Positions 12,129-22,612 of a stretch of 64,000 nt of DNA are shown here, piece by piece. Made by a program: the position numbers and the translations under genes. The stretch comes from Sordariomycetes sp. S80-01Y (Eukaryota > Ascomycota > Sordariomycetes): contig JAXQJY010000027.1 of the NCBI GenBank assembly GCA_037042185.1, positions 1,302,001 through 1,366,000 of the forward strand, read 5' to 3'. The notes below the pieces were generated by a model. That model had not been told where the DNA came from, searched no databases, and worked only from the letters and a program-made list of their open reading frames with translations. Each line of letters begins with the position of its first letter. The first letter of the stretch is position 1.

Positions 12129-12500
12129 CTAACCCTCACGGTGCCACTCCACAGCCGCCCTCATCTCCTCCTCGTGAAGTCTGTTGACCACGTCCGGCCG
12201 GATGATGCTCTGCCGGAACGTCTCCTGCTGCAGCAGCTCCAGGTGGCGGAGCGTCGGGCCCGGGTAGTGCAGGTACTTGAGGTACGGCGGACGGGTCCAG
12301 TACTGCAGGTAGGAGAGGTAGGCAACGAAGGCGGGCTCGGCGAGGAACTTCTGGTCGGCAAGGTAGTTGAGGTAGAAGGGGTTGGCGAGGGACTGGACGA
12401 ACTCGAGCTCGAGCTCGAAGCGTGTGTAGCCGCCGTACTTGGGCTCGTTCGGGGAGGGAGTTGGCGGTTCGGGCGGTTGGGAGGGGACGTCGGCGTCCAT
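12129..12500 (-). CDS. MED31: Mediator complex subunit 31 (SOH1)
   Basis: Single exon, 123 residues. MED31 sits in the Mediator middle module and links it to the RNA polymerase II machinery. The hallmark helix bundle is complete: [19 protein letters not shown], then [39 protein letters not shown] and [14 protein letters not shown]. The N-terminal 25 residues are P-rich and likely disordered. Ends in TAG, one of several ordinary uses of TAG as terminator in this window. Transcribed divergently from the metallophosphoesterase gene. Confidence 0.95.
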   Translation of the reverse strand: MDADVPSQPPEPPTPSPNEPKYGGYTRFELELEFVQSLANPFYLNYLADQKFLAEPAFVAYLSYLQYWTRPPYLKYLHYPGPTLRHLELLQQETFRQSIIRPDVVNRLHEEEMRAAVEWHREG

Positions 12501-13064
12501 TGTGTGCGTAAGGGCGGTGGTGGTAAAATTAGATCGTGACGATGTTGAAACAGACTCCTTGTGGTTTGCCTAAGGTATCCGGCAATGTTCTGTCTGTTCG
12601 CAAACTCGTGGTTGAGGGATGCGCAGGGATGGAGACGCGATATGGTGCGCCGCGGCGTCGGAGTGGTGGAGGTGTGAGGAGCTGAGCTAGTGCCTTCAAG
12701 TTACCTCAGGCTCACCTCACTCACCTTCAAGTGATCAGCAATTGCCACTCGACTGCTATAGTAGTGTGGTCTTGTCGTTTCCCCTTTTCCCTGGTTGTTA
12801 AGCCTTCTTTTACTGACAGAACTTTCAACATTTTGCTGGCTCTCCTTATTCTGGCTGCCTTCGCTAGCAGTCTATGGTTGCCTGTCTTTGTCCTCGCTTA
12901 AGTCAGCTTCTCCGAATCATCGACAGGCATACCGTGAACGGGCGTACCGCAAACACACAACCATTATCGATATCTCTGACTAAAGTTGCTACGAACACAG
13001 TCCTTCCAAGGTCCATTCCTCATTTCTGAGATTTCTCCTTCTCATCTTTCAAGACAAACGCAGC
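12501..13064. other. Divergent promoter between MED31 and metallophosphoesterase
   Basis: 564 bases without a supported gene. Contains a direct repeat of CTCACCT-like motifs (about 12710-12730) and CT-rich tracts near 12830-12900. No motif I would assign to a named factor. Confidence 0.45.
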
Positions 13065-14108
13065 ATGGCAGCCAAGATCAAAACCCGCCTTCTCATCATC
13101 TCGGACACTCACGGCGCGAAGCCGAAGGAGAGGGATTCTAACTGCGACACCGACGAGGAGATCGCCAACAAACCGCTGAGAACCACCCACACGGGCTATC
13201 GTCACCCTCTGCCCCCTTCCGACGTCCTCCTCCACTGCGGGGACCTCACTCTGAAGTCAACCCTCAAGGAATACAGGGATACTTTCTCCGCCATACGAGC
13301 AGCGCCCGCTAAGCTCAAGCTCGTCATCGCAGGGAATCATGACCTGAGCCTAGACGAGGAATATTGCAAGTACGACCACTGGGGCGAGCATCGACGGGCG
13401 AAGAAGGAGGATGTGGACAGCATCATTGAGGACGCCAAACAAGATGGCGTTGTGTACCTCGACGAGGGAACACACGAGTTCAGCCTAGAGAATGGCGCCA
13501 GGCTGAGGGTCTATGCCAGTCCATGGACTCCTGTCTTCGGGGGATGGGCATTTCAATACCTGACAGAACAATCAGGAGGTGAGGAAACCGTGGGCCACAA
13601 ATTCGATATACCTGAGGGCGTTGATGTCGCGATGACCCATGGCCCACCGAGGGGCGTGCTGGACTTGGCTGGGTTGGACAAGGTCCGCGCTGGCTGTGAG
13701 TGGCTGTTCGACGCGGTGCGCAGGGCTAGACCGAGCGTTCACTGTTATGGTCACATCCATGAAGCTTGGGGTTCGTACCTGGCTCAATGGGAGGAAGACG
13801 GCAAGGAGGAAGAGCAAAAGTGCTTCACGGAGGCGGTCAATGAGGAAGATTCGAAAGATATCCTAAGACTGAAAACGTTCAAGCCAGGCGTCCAGGATGG
13901 ACGTTACGAACAAAAGGCGAAGATGGACAGAATCAAGGAGGTGGCAAGGAAGCGAGGTGTGGAGGTCGACACAACAGGAGGGGAACACAAGCTTGAGCCC
14001 GGGAAGCAGACGTTGTTCGTCAACGCGGCGATCATGGACATCAGGTACCAGCCGATTCAGCCACCATGGTTGATAGACATCGGACTACCAGTAAGCATGG
14101 AAGAGTGA
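13065..14108 (+). CDS. Calcineurin-like metallophosphoesterase (MPPED family)
   Basis: Single exon, 347 residues. All metal-binding blocks of the fold are present in order: LLIISDTHG (D and H, metal 1), LLHCGDLT (bridging D), VIAGNHDLS (N and H), VAMTHGPP (H) and CYGHIHEAWG (H-x-H). The closest layout I know is the MPPED1/2 (UPF0046) group, phosphodiesterases of uncertain substrate. An insert after SDTHG (about residues 20-45) carries the acidic stretch CDTDEEIANKP. The C-terminal 90 residues (KDILRLKTF onward) hold charged helices and an IMDIRYQPIQPPWLIDI end that packs on the fold in relatives. No targeting signal, so probably cytosolic. Confidence 0.9.
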   Translation: MAAKIKTRLLIISDTHGAKPKERDSNCDTDEEIANKPLRTTHTGYRHPLPPSDVLLHCGDLTLKSTLKEYRDTFSAIRAAPAKLKLVIAGNHDLSLDEEYCKYDHWGEHRRAKKEDVDSIIEDAKQDGVVYLDEGTHEFSLENGARLRVYASPWTPVFGGWAFQYLTEQSGGEETVGHKFDIPEGVDVAMTHGPPRGVLDLAGLDKVRAGCEWLFDAVRRARPSVHCYGHIHEAWGSYLAQWEEDGKEEEQKCFTEAVNEEDSKDILRLKTFKPGVQDGRYEQKAKMDRIKEVARKRGVEVDTTGGEHKLEPGKQTLFVNAAIMDIRYQPIQPPWLIDIGLPVSMEE

Positions 14109-14291
14109 ATGGGACACAGCATTGAGTGAATGCGATAAATATTGGTTCGATCAGGGTATATTGATGTGACCTATTATATCCTATGCTAATTAAAGCATCC
14201 CCTCGCCCGTAGGCTTCGGCCGTTGCAGTTGTACATTACATGCGTTCGTGGTACACGTCCCACTATGTGAGTTATCGTGGTACGACAACGT

Positions 14292-14908
14292 TTACAGAGC
14301 AGCAGCAGCAATGGCGAGAGCGACGGCAGCAAGGCCGGCAGCGGGCTTGCCAGCGGCGTTGTCACCGTCACCACCATCGGTCTCGGTGGTCTCGGCGCCG
14401 GAAGTGGTGGCGGTACCGGTCATGGTCTCAGAGTCGGTCATGGTCTCGGTCTCGGTGGCGGTGGTGGTGGCGGTCTCGTCGGCACCAGAAGAGGTGGGCG
14501 AGGGCATCATCATGCCAGAGGAGGTGGTGACGGTGTTGGTGACGGTGGCCGTGGTGGCAGCGCTGGTGCTGGGCATAGAGACGGAGAGGGTGGTGGACAG
14601 GAGGTTGTTGCAGAGCTCGAGGGCCCTGTCCTGGATGTCCATGAGCTGGTCGGCCTGGCAGGAGTCGGTGAAGCAGCTGGCCTGGGCCTGCATGAGGTCC
14701 TCGAGGCCAGAGCAGATGCACTCGACGTCCAGAGAGCCCTCGCAACCGATCTCGGGAAGACCGCGGGCAAGGCACTCAGTCTGTTCAGTGTTAGCCTCGT
14801 CCGACGCGACCTGTCGATGAAGATGTGACTTACGGCGCACTCGGGGATGTCGATCATCTGGGCGGCAGCGAGGCCGGCACCAGCGAGGAGGGTCATGGAG
14901 TACTTCAT
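14292..14908 (-). CDS. GPI-anchored CFEM-domain surface protein
   Basis: Two exons, 14908-14834 and 14780-14292, 187 residues. A signal peptide (MKYSMTLLAGAGLAAA) precedes a CFEM domain with its eight cysteines in the normal order, including C-x3-C, the C-x-C pair in DVECICS, and an Asp three residues before it (the position that contacts haem iron in studied CFEM proteins). A Ser/Thr-rich stalk with TATET- and ETMT-like repeats follows, then GKPAAGLAAVALAIAAAAL, a GPI-anchor signal. CFEM proteins act in haem/iron capture, adhesion or virulence; which role applies here is not visible. The codon-biased stalk creates long open frames on the opposite strand, which I treat as shadows. Confidence 0.9.
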
Positions 14909-16790
14909 CTTGAAGGTTGGTATTAGATTTTGATTCAAAGTAGCGAAAGGATGGGTATTATCGAGCAAAGGCAAGCGAAAGTACAGACACACTCAAATAT
15001 ACAGAGATGGGGAGAGGGAAGAAGAGGAAGGGGAGTCGGCAGCGGCAGTGCTCGCCTCTTTTATCCATAACCTGATTTCCCCGATTCCTAGGCTGAGACT
15101 ACGACGATCATATCCTTGTCTAGAGGCTCAGGCAATCGGGAGCTCCACGCAGGTCCCCCAGCGACTCAGCCTTGGCTAAAGACATCCTGCGAGGACGGGA
15201 CCGTCTCACCCGTGGATGCCGAAGACGATTGGTCGATGGGCAGGGGAAGCTGGGAACAAGTGGGAATTGTGGTTCATTACATGTGTTTTGTTAGGGATTG
15301 ATGGGCTTGGTTGGTGGGATGGCTGCCTCGAATCTATTTGCGCACACTTGCAAGAGCAATGCATCTGCCTGGAGCTCAACAGTTCTCAAGGTTACTCTCC
15401 TCTTCACGGCACAATCGAGAAGTTCCTGGAGCGCTGTGCCGGCGCTGCGCTAGACGCGTCACGGTGAAGCTCAGCTCCCGGTCCAGACCTCTGGCACGTT
15501 GCCCCTGACTGGAACCCGCGAGTCAAAGGTACGCAACAGGAGCCCTGCCGTGCCACCTCAGTGCTGGTACTGACCATTGAGGGACGGGGAATCCATGGCA
15601 TCGTGTTTGGACCGTTGGGTTCATTGCAATTTGCAGGAAACAGTGGCCGCCCGTCCCCCGAGATGAGAAAAGCTTGATGCTCGACCAGCAAAATTCGGAT
15701 CATCGGTGCTGGGATGTTTATTCGGATTTCAATCCCAGACCCGGCATGATGCAGGGGTCCATCGTCCTCCCCCCGTCATGAGCTCTCGGCACCTTAGCTC
15801 GCCTCCCCGCATTCCAGGATCAAGATTTCAAGCTTTGCGCTTGCGCGTCCTCTGCTGACGCCGGATCGACGAGCTTCAGCGCGTATCTTTTCATCTTACC
15901 TCGCTGTTTTGTTATGGTTAAGTATAAGGTTTGCGTTTGAGTGCCGAGTCTATACGAGCAGTGAGGCGGAGTGAACCGCGACGGACGAGATTGGACACAA
16001 TGCGCGTCTGAGCCACCGGACAAATCAAACGCCATGCGACGAGCTCCTCGATGACTGTGGGGCGCTCGATGGACGCGCTTCTCCAGACCAGACTTGGCTG
16101 ACGTTGTGCATCCACGGGAGCGCGTTCTGGACGCCGACCAGCGCCACAGCGTCTGCTCGCTTCGAGGAGAGAACTGACAGAACCTGCGGGCAGCGCTGAG
16201 GGAGGCGGTAACGCCCTCGCGGACCTCTTCTCCGACTCCGACAGACTGCCCATCCTTCAATTCCCGTGTCTTTGGCCCTGAGTGATCTTCCGAGACCGGC
16301 ACGTCTGGGGGTGGAGTGCGAGTGAGACTGGTGGGTGATGATGGGGTGAAGAGGGTCCGAAATCACAGCTGACTCAGGCGAGCGCTGCTGGGTCCGCCCA
16401 GGTTGAAGCTCGCGTGGGCGACGACGATCCTTCGTTATGCAAAAGGCAGATTTCGGCCTTTCAATCTCATGTTTTGCGATGCAATTGTGCCAATGCGAAG
16501 CTGTGGCTCTAACCGCCGTGGACGCTGGAGCTGTCCTGAGACGAGTACGCCTCGCTGGATCCGGATGTCAGCTTACACGCCTCAGGATCAAACTTAACAT
16601 AGCATGCCGACGTTTTAGCCCAGTAAGACGGAGGAACATCAGATTCCAAACAGGCGCCCTGCCCATGGTTCCCCGATTCGTGTTTGATTTGCGTCGCGCT
16701 CTGAGCCGAGCCAGCCATGGCCAAACTTCACAAGTGAACAAAACCCGACGCAGCAGTAGGAAACACAGCATATCCAATTGCATGATATGT
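14909..16790. other. Intergenic 1.9 kb, no gene seen
   Basis: Promoter of the CFEM gene and 3' flank of GPI2. Open frames on both strands (for example 15820-16302 minus and 16437-16862 plus) lack any motif and overlap one another. No RNA gene recognised. Confidence 0.45.
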
Positions 16791-18229
16791 CTACCGCCTG
16801 CTCATGATAATAGGCCTGGCCGGATCCCAAGGCCCACGTATCTCGTTCTTGTACTTCTGTAACCCAATCAACCACCACGTACAGCCGCCTGTCCCCAACG
16901 CCGCCAGCAGCAAGCTCACCACCATTCCCACAATTCCATTCTTCCAAGGCCAACACCCGTCCTTGCCCTCGCCGAGCACCATGCCAACCCCCAATCCCGC
17001 TCCCATGACAAGTACAACAGTGAGTGCAAAGTGATACTTCCAGCTTCGGTGTCGAATGTGCCGCCTAAACACCGGGAAGAGCCCAAAGACCTCGATGCTG
17101 AACAAGGTCAGACTGAAGACCTGTTTCGTCGAGGGTAACCGGCTCGCCAACACCGTCGATGCCATCAACGCAGCATTTGTAGACAGCGAGGCTGGAAACT
17201 TGACGCCCACGCCGCCAGAGTAGTCGAAGAAGAAGATGTTGACTGCCAGCAACCAGAATGACATGGCCCAGATGCTGTCGCTGGATGTGGACTTGGTCAG
17301 AGACTTCAATATAGGACTGAGCCCCAGGAGGGTGGAATAGATGAGGGCAGCGGACTTGATAGTCCCGAGACGCTCGTGTGTTCGGTTTTCCTCCCCGGGG
17401 TTGAAAGGAGGTATTTCGGATTGTAGGGTTTCGAGGCTGGTCTTCGCGTTGAGTGATGTCGTTGATGCCGCACGCGGGGGTGCCTTCGGCTGGCCAGCAG
17501 TGGAGGTGAGGTTCACTGTCGAGCTTGCGGCGGATGCATCATGCGATCCAGGCTTCGATGGAGGCGCAGACAGCCCTGAAGGGCCCAGCTCGGCCCGCAA
17601 AGGTGTAGGGCGCCTCAGACTTGCCGCTCTAGTCCTCCTCCTACTCAGGCTACCACTCCTTCCCACGACAACAGTCGCGACGCTCGTACTCAGGTCATCC
17701 ACCGTGTCCTCCTCCGATACCCATCGCTCCCATAGTAGCCACCCTAGAAACGTGCCAAAGCTGCTCCAGCTCACAATGGACACGGGCGAGACGCGCTCCT
17801 GGAAGATGCACGCAAAGCATACAATGAAGATGATGACCGAGCAAACATGTTGTAATATGACTGTCGAGTCTGCAACAAGCGGCCAGAAATCGTAGGGCTT
17901 CAGTCGCGGGTTCCGCTGTAGGTTCTCGAGGAAAGTCGCCTGGTCCGTATAGTTGTCCGGATCTGTCCTCCCGTCAGCGCCCCCTGTCCACGCTGCCACC
18001 CGCTGCGTAGACACCTACATGACTGCTTCACCCACATCAGCTTCTTCCACACGCGCTTCCTCCTCCGCCCTCCATGCTCGCCGTTTAACCGTCGGTGTCG
18101 CGATTCGGCGCGGGGCGGGGAGACGAAGGCGTCGTCAGGAGAAAGGTGGGAGCTGAACGTCGGCGGACCGTGGTGGTCTAGGGTTGGGAACGGCGTCTCG
18201 CTTTCATCGTCGTCGGTGTTGGATGTCAT
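16791..18229 (-). CDS. GPI2: GPI2/PIG-C, GlcNAc-PI transferase subunit
   Basis: Subunit of the ER-membrane GPI-GlcNAc transferase that starts GPI anchor synthesis (UDP-GlcNAc plus phosphatidylinositol). Two exons, 18229-18019 and 17962-16791, 460 residues; the 56 bp intron joins MWVKQS-YPDNYTDQATFL, the family's signature N-terminal phrase. Also diagnostic are RLKPYDFWPLVADSTVILQH and the hydrophobic segments ICFACIF, ALIYSTLLGLSPILKSLT and IWAMSFWLLAVNIFFFDYSG. A 100-residue Ser/Pro-rich linker (about 185-290) interrupts the membrane segments, as in other filamentous fungi. The product would serve GPI-anchored surface proteins such as the CFEM protein next door. Confidence 0.95.
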
Positions 18230-18675
18230 TACGAACCATAACGAGGTGGATTGGAGGCGACGTCGTTGGATTTTGAAGGGGTGTGTTGGCGCGAGGGTTT
18301 GGTGATGGCGCAAGCTTGGTTCGAGGTTGGCTTGTGATGGCCGATGTAGGGGACCTACCCTACGTCCGGGGCATCAGGTTCAAGCGACGCCATTAAATTG
18401 AACGCATGACGGCAGTAGTCGGCGCTCAGCCAATCAATGTTCTCAGGAGATGAGAAGCAATTCCTATAGGTTTCATTAAGTCGGTCAGGTCGAAGGTTTG
18501 TTCGTCGGAGCTGCCAATTGCTGACGTCAATTGATACCTCGGCACGAGTTGAAAGAGGGTGAGTGGGCGCTTTTGTCGGCATTTGGTTGAGGTGGGAAAC
18601 CAGCTGAACACCTCGCGACCTTGGGTAACCAACACCTGGGCAACCGAGTGATAACTGAACATCAAAATTCGAGCC
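18230..18675. promoter_or_regulatory. Divergent promoter of GPI2 and alpha/beta hydrolase
   Basis: 446 bases between two divergent start codons. A TGACGTCA palindrome (CRE-like, core of bZIP sites) lies at about 18521-18528 within GCTGACGTCAATTG. Assigning it to a particular factor would be inference. Confidence 0.5.
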
Positions 18676-19698
18676 ATGGCTACATACGAGACTGCTGTTG
18701 ACGAACATGTCAAAGTGGGCGACATCGTATTTACCTACCGACGGTTCGGTCAACCTCGCGGAGTTCCCCTCGTTCTTCTCATGGGCTTCAGGTACGCGTG
18801 AAATTGGCCGGCTCAAGGCGCAAAGTCTTGGATCATCCATAAACTGACAACGATGACAGGGGCACGATGGACCGTTGGGACCCGGCCTTGATCAATCCCA
18901 TGGCTCAAAAACGACCGATTCTACTCATCGACAACGCCGGCGTGGGTAGGTCGACCGGCCAGATTCCCAAGTTCTTCACCGAGTGGGCAAAGCACTACGT
19001 GAACGTCATATCCGCACTGGGCATCAAAGAGGTTGACGTGCTGGGCTACTCAATGGGCGGAGCTGTTGCTCAGTTAGTCGCGTTGAACGCACCCAAAGGG
19101 TTGGTTCGCCGTCTCATTCTTGTGGGAACAACGCCCAGCACGGGAAAAGGCGTGGTCGCCGCGCCATTGGGGCCTTTCAACAAGCTGAAGGCTGCATCCA
19201 CAGACGCAGAACAAAAGGAGGCGTTCCTCTCATCGTTCTTCACAAGCACAGAGCAGGGCAAGGCCGCTGGTCTAGCCGCGTGGGATCGCATCAGCAAAGC
19301 GCGTCCAAACGCTACGGGCTTTGTCCCAGCAGAGGGCTCACACCGACAGGCAATTGCGTTTGCCAAGTTCATGGATCCAAAGCAGGCCCGTGATGCCTCA
19401 TACGGCCGGTTCCACGAGCTCAAGCTCCCGGTTTTGATAGCCAACGGTCAGTGCTACAGCCCAATCCGTACAGAAAGACGCTTCTGACGCATGGGGATCG
19501 ACAGGCAGCGATGATCTCTTGCTACCAACAGAGAACAGCATATTGATGTGGCACATGCTGAAGCATGCTGATGCTCAGCTGCACTTGTATCCAGACTCTG
19601 GGCATGGTTTCCTGTACCAATACGCAGATGACTTTGCGGCCCTCATCAACCAATTTCTCGACGCGCCCCGACGGCCCCAAAGTGCGAGCCGTCTCTAG
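18676..19698 (+). CDS. Alpha/beta hydrolase
   Basis: Three exons, 18676-18791, 18860-19446 and 19505-19698, giving 298 residues; introns are 68 and 58 bp. The catalytic triad is complete: nucleophile Ser103 in LGYSMGGAV, the acid in GSDDLLLP (restored by intron 2), and His in DSGHGFLYQ. The oxyanion-hole region reads LLMGFRGTMDRWD, restored by intron 1. Substrate is unknown; the fold suits haloperoxidase- or epoxide-hydrolase-like esterases, with a small helical lid (residues 155-215). No signal peptide. Confidence 0.9.
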
Positions 19699-20998
19699 GA
19701 TTTGGATCCGACATGCCAACGTCTGGAGAATGGCGGACTGGGTTCCGGGGAGATTTGATGTATCTGACCGAAATCCAATCAAAGAATCGTGATGCTGCTC
19801 GCTGCATGCAGGCCGCGGTGAACTACCTGGACTCCGCTCTGCAGGAGTAATGAGACGCTGTTCTTGGAGACCGAGATGCCCAACTCGTCTCACCTTTGAC
19901 GAATGCAGGCGAGATGTGGTCGCTCCATGCACGTGCAGGTAGCCTTGTGGATTAAACTCACCCGCGGGTGGGACGGTGAGACATTCATGTCGGGTGATTG
20001 GCGAAGCCTCACCGATCCCGTCTGCGTCCTGCAAACACCCAACGTAGCCGATTTGAGCGAGGCGACCGAGCAAACATGGCCTGGGATCCGGCTGGCGACC
20101 TTGGCTACCTCGCCAACTCATGGAGTATCCTCGCTGATCAGCCCTCAAGGATTCAATTGAAGGGTGCCGGCAGAGTTTCATCTGCTGACCGCCTCACACG
20201 CGGACCTCGCCAGCTCGCGTTGTCACGCGCCTCACCTTGTGGTGGACCACCCTGTCTCACAATCTTTCCGTCTGCTCTTCTCTCCCTTGAACGCGCTCGG
20301 TGCTGACGGCTGCACTGCATCCCTCGTACAAAGTACTGCACTCTTACAGGGCTACCTGGTGAATGACCCCCACAACTCACTCTGCAAAGTCCCTGTGCCT
20401 GCTCTTCACTCTGGCCTGAAACGAAACGCCAGCTGAGATCCGATGGCGCGGCTCCGGCGACGGGCTGGGCCTTGAAGGGCCGTCGCGTGCTGCTACTGCT
20501 GCCAAACCCAGTCCGGTCACACACGTTTGCGGGATGCCCATCTGTCTTATGCAGGAGCTGCAGCCACAAGCACCAGCTATTGGCTTCCTGACCGGGTGAT
20601 TGACAGGGAGAAGCTGCAGGTGGCCGCTGCTCGTCGACGGTCGGTGTAATGGTGGTCATGACATCCCAGCAGCTTGGCCGCATCCCGCAAACACGGCCCT
20701 TTCTTCGCGATGGCCTCATGCAAGACCATGATCAATCTGTAATGAATGGCTCCGGCTCCTGCTCCTGCTCCTAGCCCCAGATCTAGACCAGGCCGTAAAC
20801 GGACATACACACCTCCTGGACTTCCGCTCTCAGCATGACGCTGCCTGCCGTCTTCGTCACACCGCCCCAGCCCTTAAGAGGGCCCGGAACACAATTGTTG
20901 GCACAGCAGATGGTTGCTCTCGGCAATCTGATCTTTTCCCATTCATTACGGCCTCGCACTCTGATCTTCTGGAGTGCCCATTGTGCCGGGTCTCCAAT
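19699..20998. other. Intergenic 1.3 kb, no firm gene
   Basis: A 220-codon minus-strand frame (19522-20181) partly antisense to the hydrolase includes GEFNPQGYLHVHG, which looks protein-like, but I cannot attach it to a family and it has no splice context; it may be a relic. A run of CTCCTG repeats near 20756-20775 is the only simple repeat. Confidence 0.4.
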
Positions 20999-21967
20999 AT
21001 GGCTGAGGGTGCGCCACACATGACGATTCGTGAACAGGACTCATCGCCGCAAATCATCAGCTCGCAAACATCCGCATCTGGCAGCCTTGGACAGCTTCCT
21101 CCCGAACTGAGAAGCAAGGTCTGGCAGTGCGCCGTCGAACCTCGGGTGATCCTTCTGGGCGACCTCATCAAAACACCAAAATCATATCCCCTTCCCTTGG
21201 CATCTGCACTGAATGCCGAATCTCGTCATGAAACTCGGAAAGGATACCAGAGGGCCGGTCTCGGGTCGTATGTCAACTTCTCGAAGGATATAGTCGTCTG
21301 CGATGACCATCTCGTGGATCAGACGTCCCCGAATCCGGAGCTGGAGAGGGTAGCATTGCGTGCTGAGCACGTCGTGTTCTGGGACTGCCTCGAGGATGAT
21401 GGGAGGGCTAAACTGCCCGATGGCTACCACGACTATCTCAATACGTGCTACCATCATGAGCACTTTGGCCGCATCGACCTCGAGAGATTTTGGTTCCCTA
21501 GGGTGAAGGAGTTCTGGACGGTGAAGATCGGCCATATCGACACCAGCTGGATGGTGGACAAGCATGTGGAAAGGAGAGCCCCTCGGGATATTCAATCCCG
21601 CCAGTCTGCCAGGGAATTCCGCTACTGGTGGCAAGAGGGCATCGTGGAGATGTGCGTGCTGGACCTGGACGACTCGATTGCCCGGTTGATTCTTCGAGAT
21701 GGTCGGTGCGAGAGAGAGTATTGTCACGACATCAACGCAGGACGGGGCCGACTGATCTCCAAAGTAAGCATCATGGATGGGAGGTACCGGCCATCTCTGG
21801 ATGAGACCAAGTGGATACGGATACGCTCTCCCACAGACGACTACAGCGCCTTGAGCCCCACGGCGAAGATAAATCTCATGCGGTGGGAGGTGGTTGAGAG
21901 GGTCTTTACGTTTCTGCTGAGGTGGGATTGGCCGAGCAAAGCACGCAAGAGGCGCGCCTCGGGCTGA
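20999..21967 (+). CDS. 2EXR-domain protein 1
   Basis: Single exon, 322 residues from the ATG at 20999. The N-terminal block LGQLPPELRSKVWQCAVEPRVI is the F-box-like helix of the 2EXR family, common and expanded in filamentous ascomycetes and of unknown function. The middle (RAEHVVFWDCLED, ERFWFPRVKEFWTVKIG) gives the alternating strands and helices typical of the family, and the C-terminus is basic (KARKRRASG). Some 2EXR-like proteins are thought to bind Skp1 through the F-box-like helix; this is inference. A relative lies 650 bp downstream. Confidence 0.75.
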   Translation: MAEGAPHMTIREQDSSPQIISSQTSASGSLGQLPPELRSKVWQCAVEPRVILLGDLIKTPKSYPLPLASALNAESRHETRKGYQRAGLGSYVNFSKDIVVCDDHLVDQTSPNPELERVALRAEHVVFWDCLEDDGRAKLPDGYHDYLNTCYHHEHFGRIDLERFWFPRVKEFWTVKIGHIDTSWMVDKHVERRAPRDIQSRQSAREFRYWWQEGIVEMCVLDLDDSIARLILRDGRCEREYCHDINAGRGRLISKVSIMDGRYRPSLDETKWIRIRSPTDDYSALSPTAKINLMRWEVVERVFTFLLRWDWPSKARKRRASG

Positions 21968-22612
21968 GAAAGCTGTGGTGCTGCCATGGGGTCCATGCCC
22001 AGAAGCTTCGTTCAAGGCTCACGACCGACGTTCCTCGGAGGCTCACTCAGGGATGGAGACAGGGGAGAACACAGCTCACGGACCGAGTTGACTTCCATCT
22101 TCTAGGTCCGGACTCTTTGACCAGATGTGGTGCTCAAAATGCAAGGAGTCTTGGCGAGAACACCCTCCCGGACGAGACCTAGTCCTTCACCACAGGATGC
22201 CGGGTACCGCTGGAACGGGCACCAGAGGATTCGGCAGTCTATGTGGTTTCTGCCCAAGAATGACGACCTTGTGAACGAAGACAAAAGGACCTCGGCGACG
22301 ACATAAACGCAGAACAAAGGCAAGATACAACGGCACAGCCAAATCCTGCCAGCCACTCGACTATTGTCCTCCCGTTGCTCGGTATGCGTTGCAAACGCCT
22401 GAATCGTCCCGGTAGCGTTTGAGACCGATGCCCCCTGAGACGAAGTTACTCTACGGGTAGTAGGTGAACTCGAGGGAAGGCAGAGGTGCAGGGTCCCAGC
22501 GTGACTCTACATTTAAAGAGGAATTCTGTTCTTACCTCAAAACTTCCCTTCTCCTCAACACTCTGCAACTCAACTACCACTCAAAGCTCGCGCTGAGGAT
22601 CTGGAATCCGGC
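21968..22612. other. Spacer between the two 2EXR-type genes
   Basis: 645 bases; short TA- and CT-rich tracts just before 22613 suit a promoter. No gene seen. Confidence 0.45.

Noticed and set aside
14248-14828. Long plus-strand frames over the CFEM gene
   Set aside because: Mirror of the Ser/Thr-rich stalk on the other strand; composition is repetitive R/S or G/V.
19522-20181. Minus-strand frame of 220 codons with GEFNPQGYLHVHG
   Set aside because: Antisense to the hydrolase 3' end in part, no family link; may be a relic but cannot be supported.
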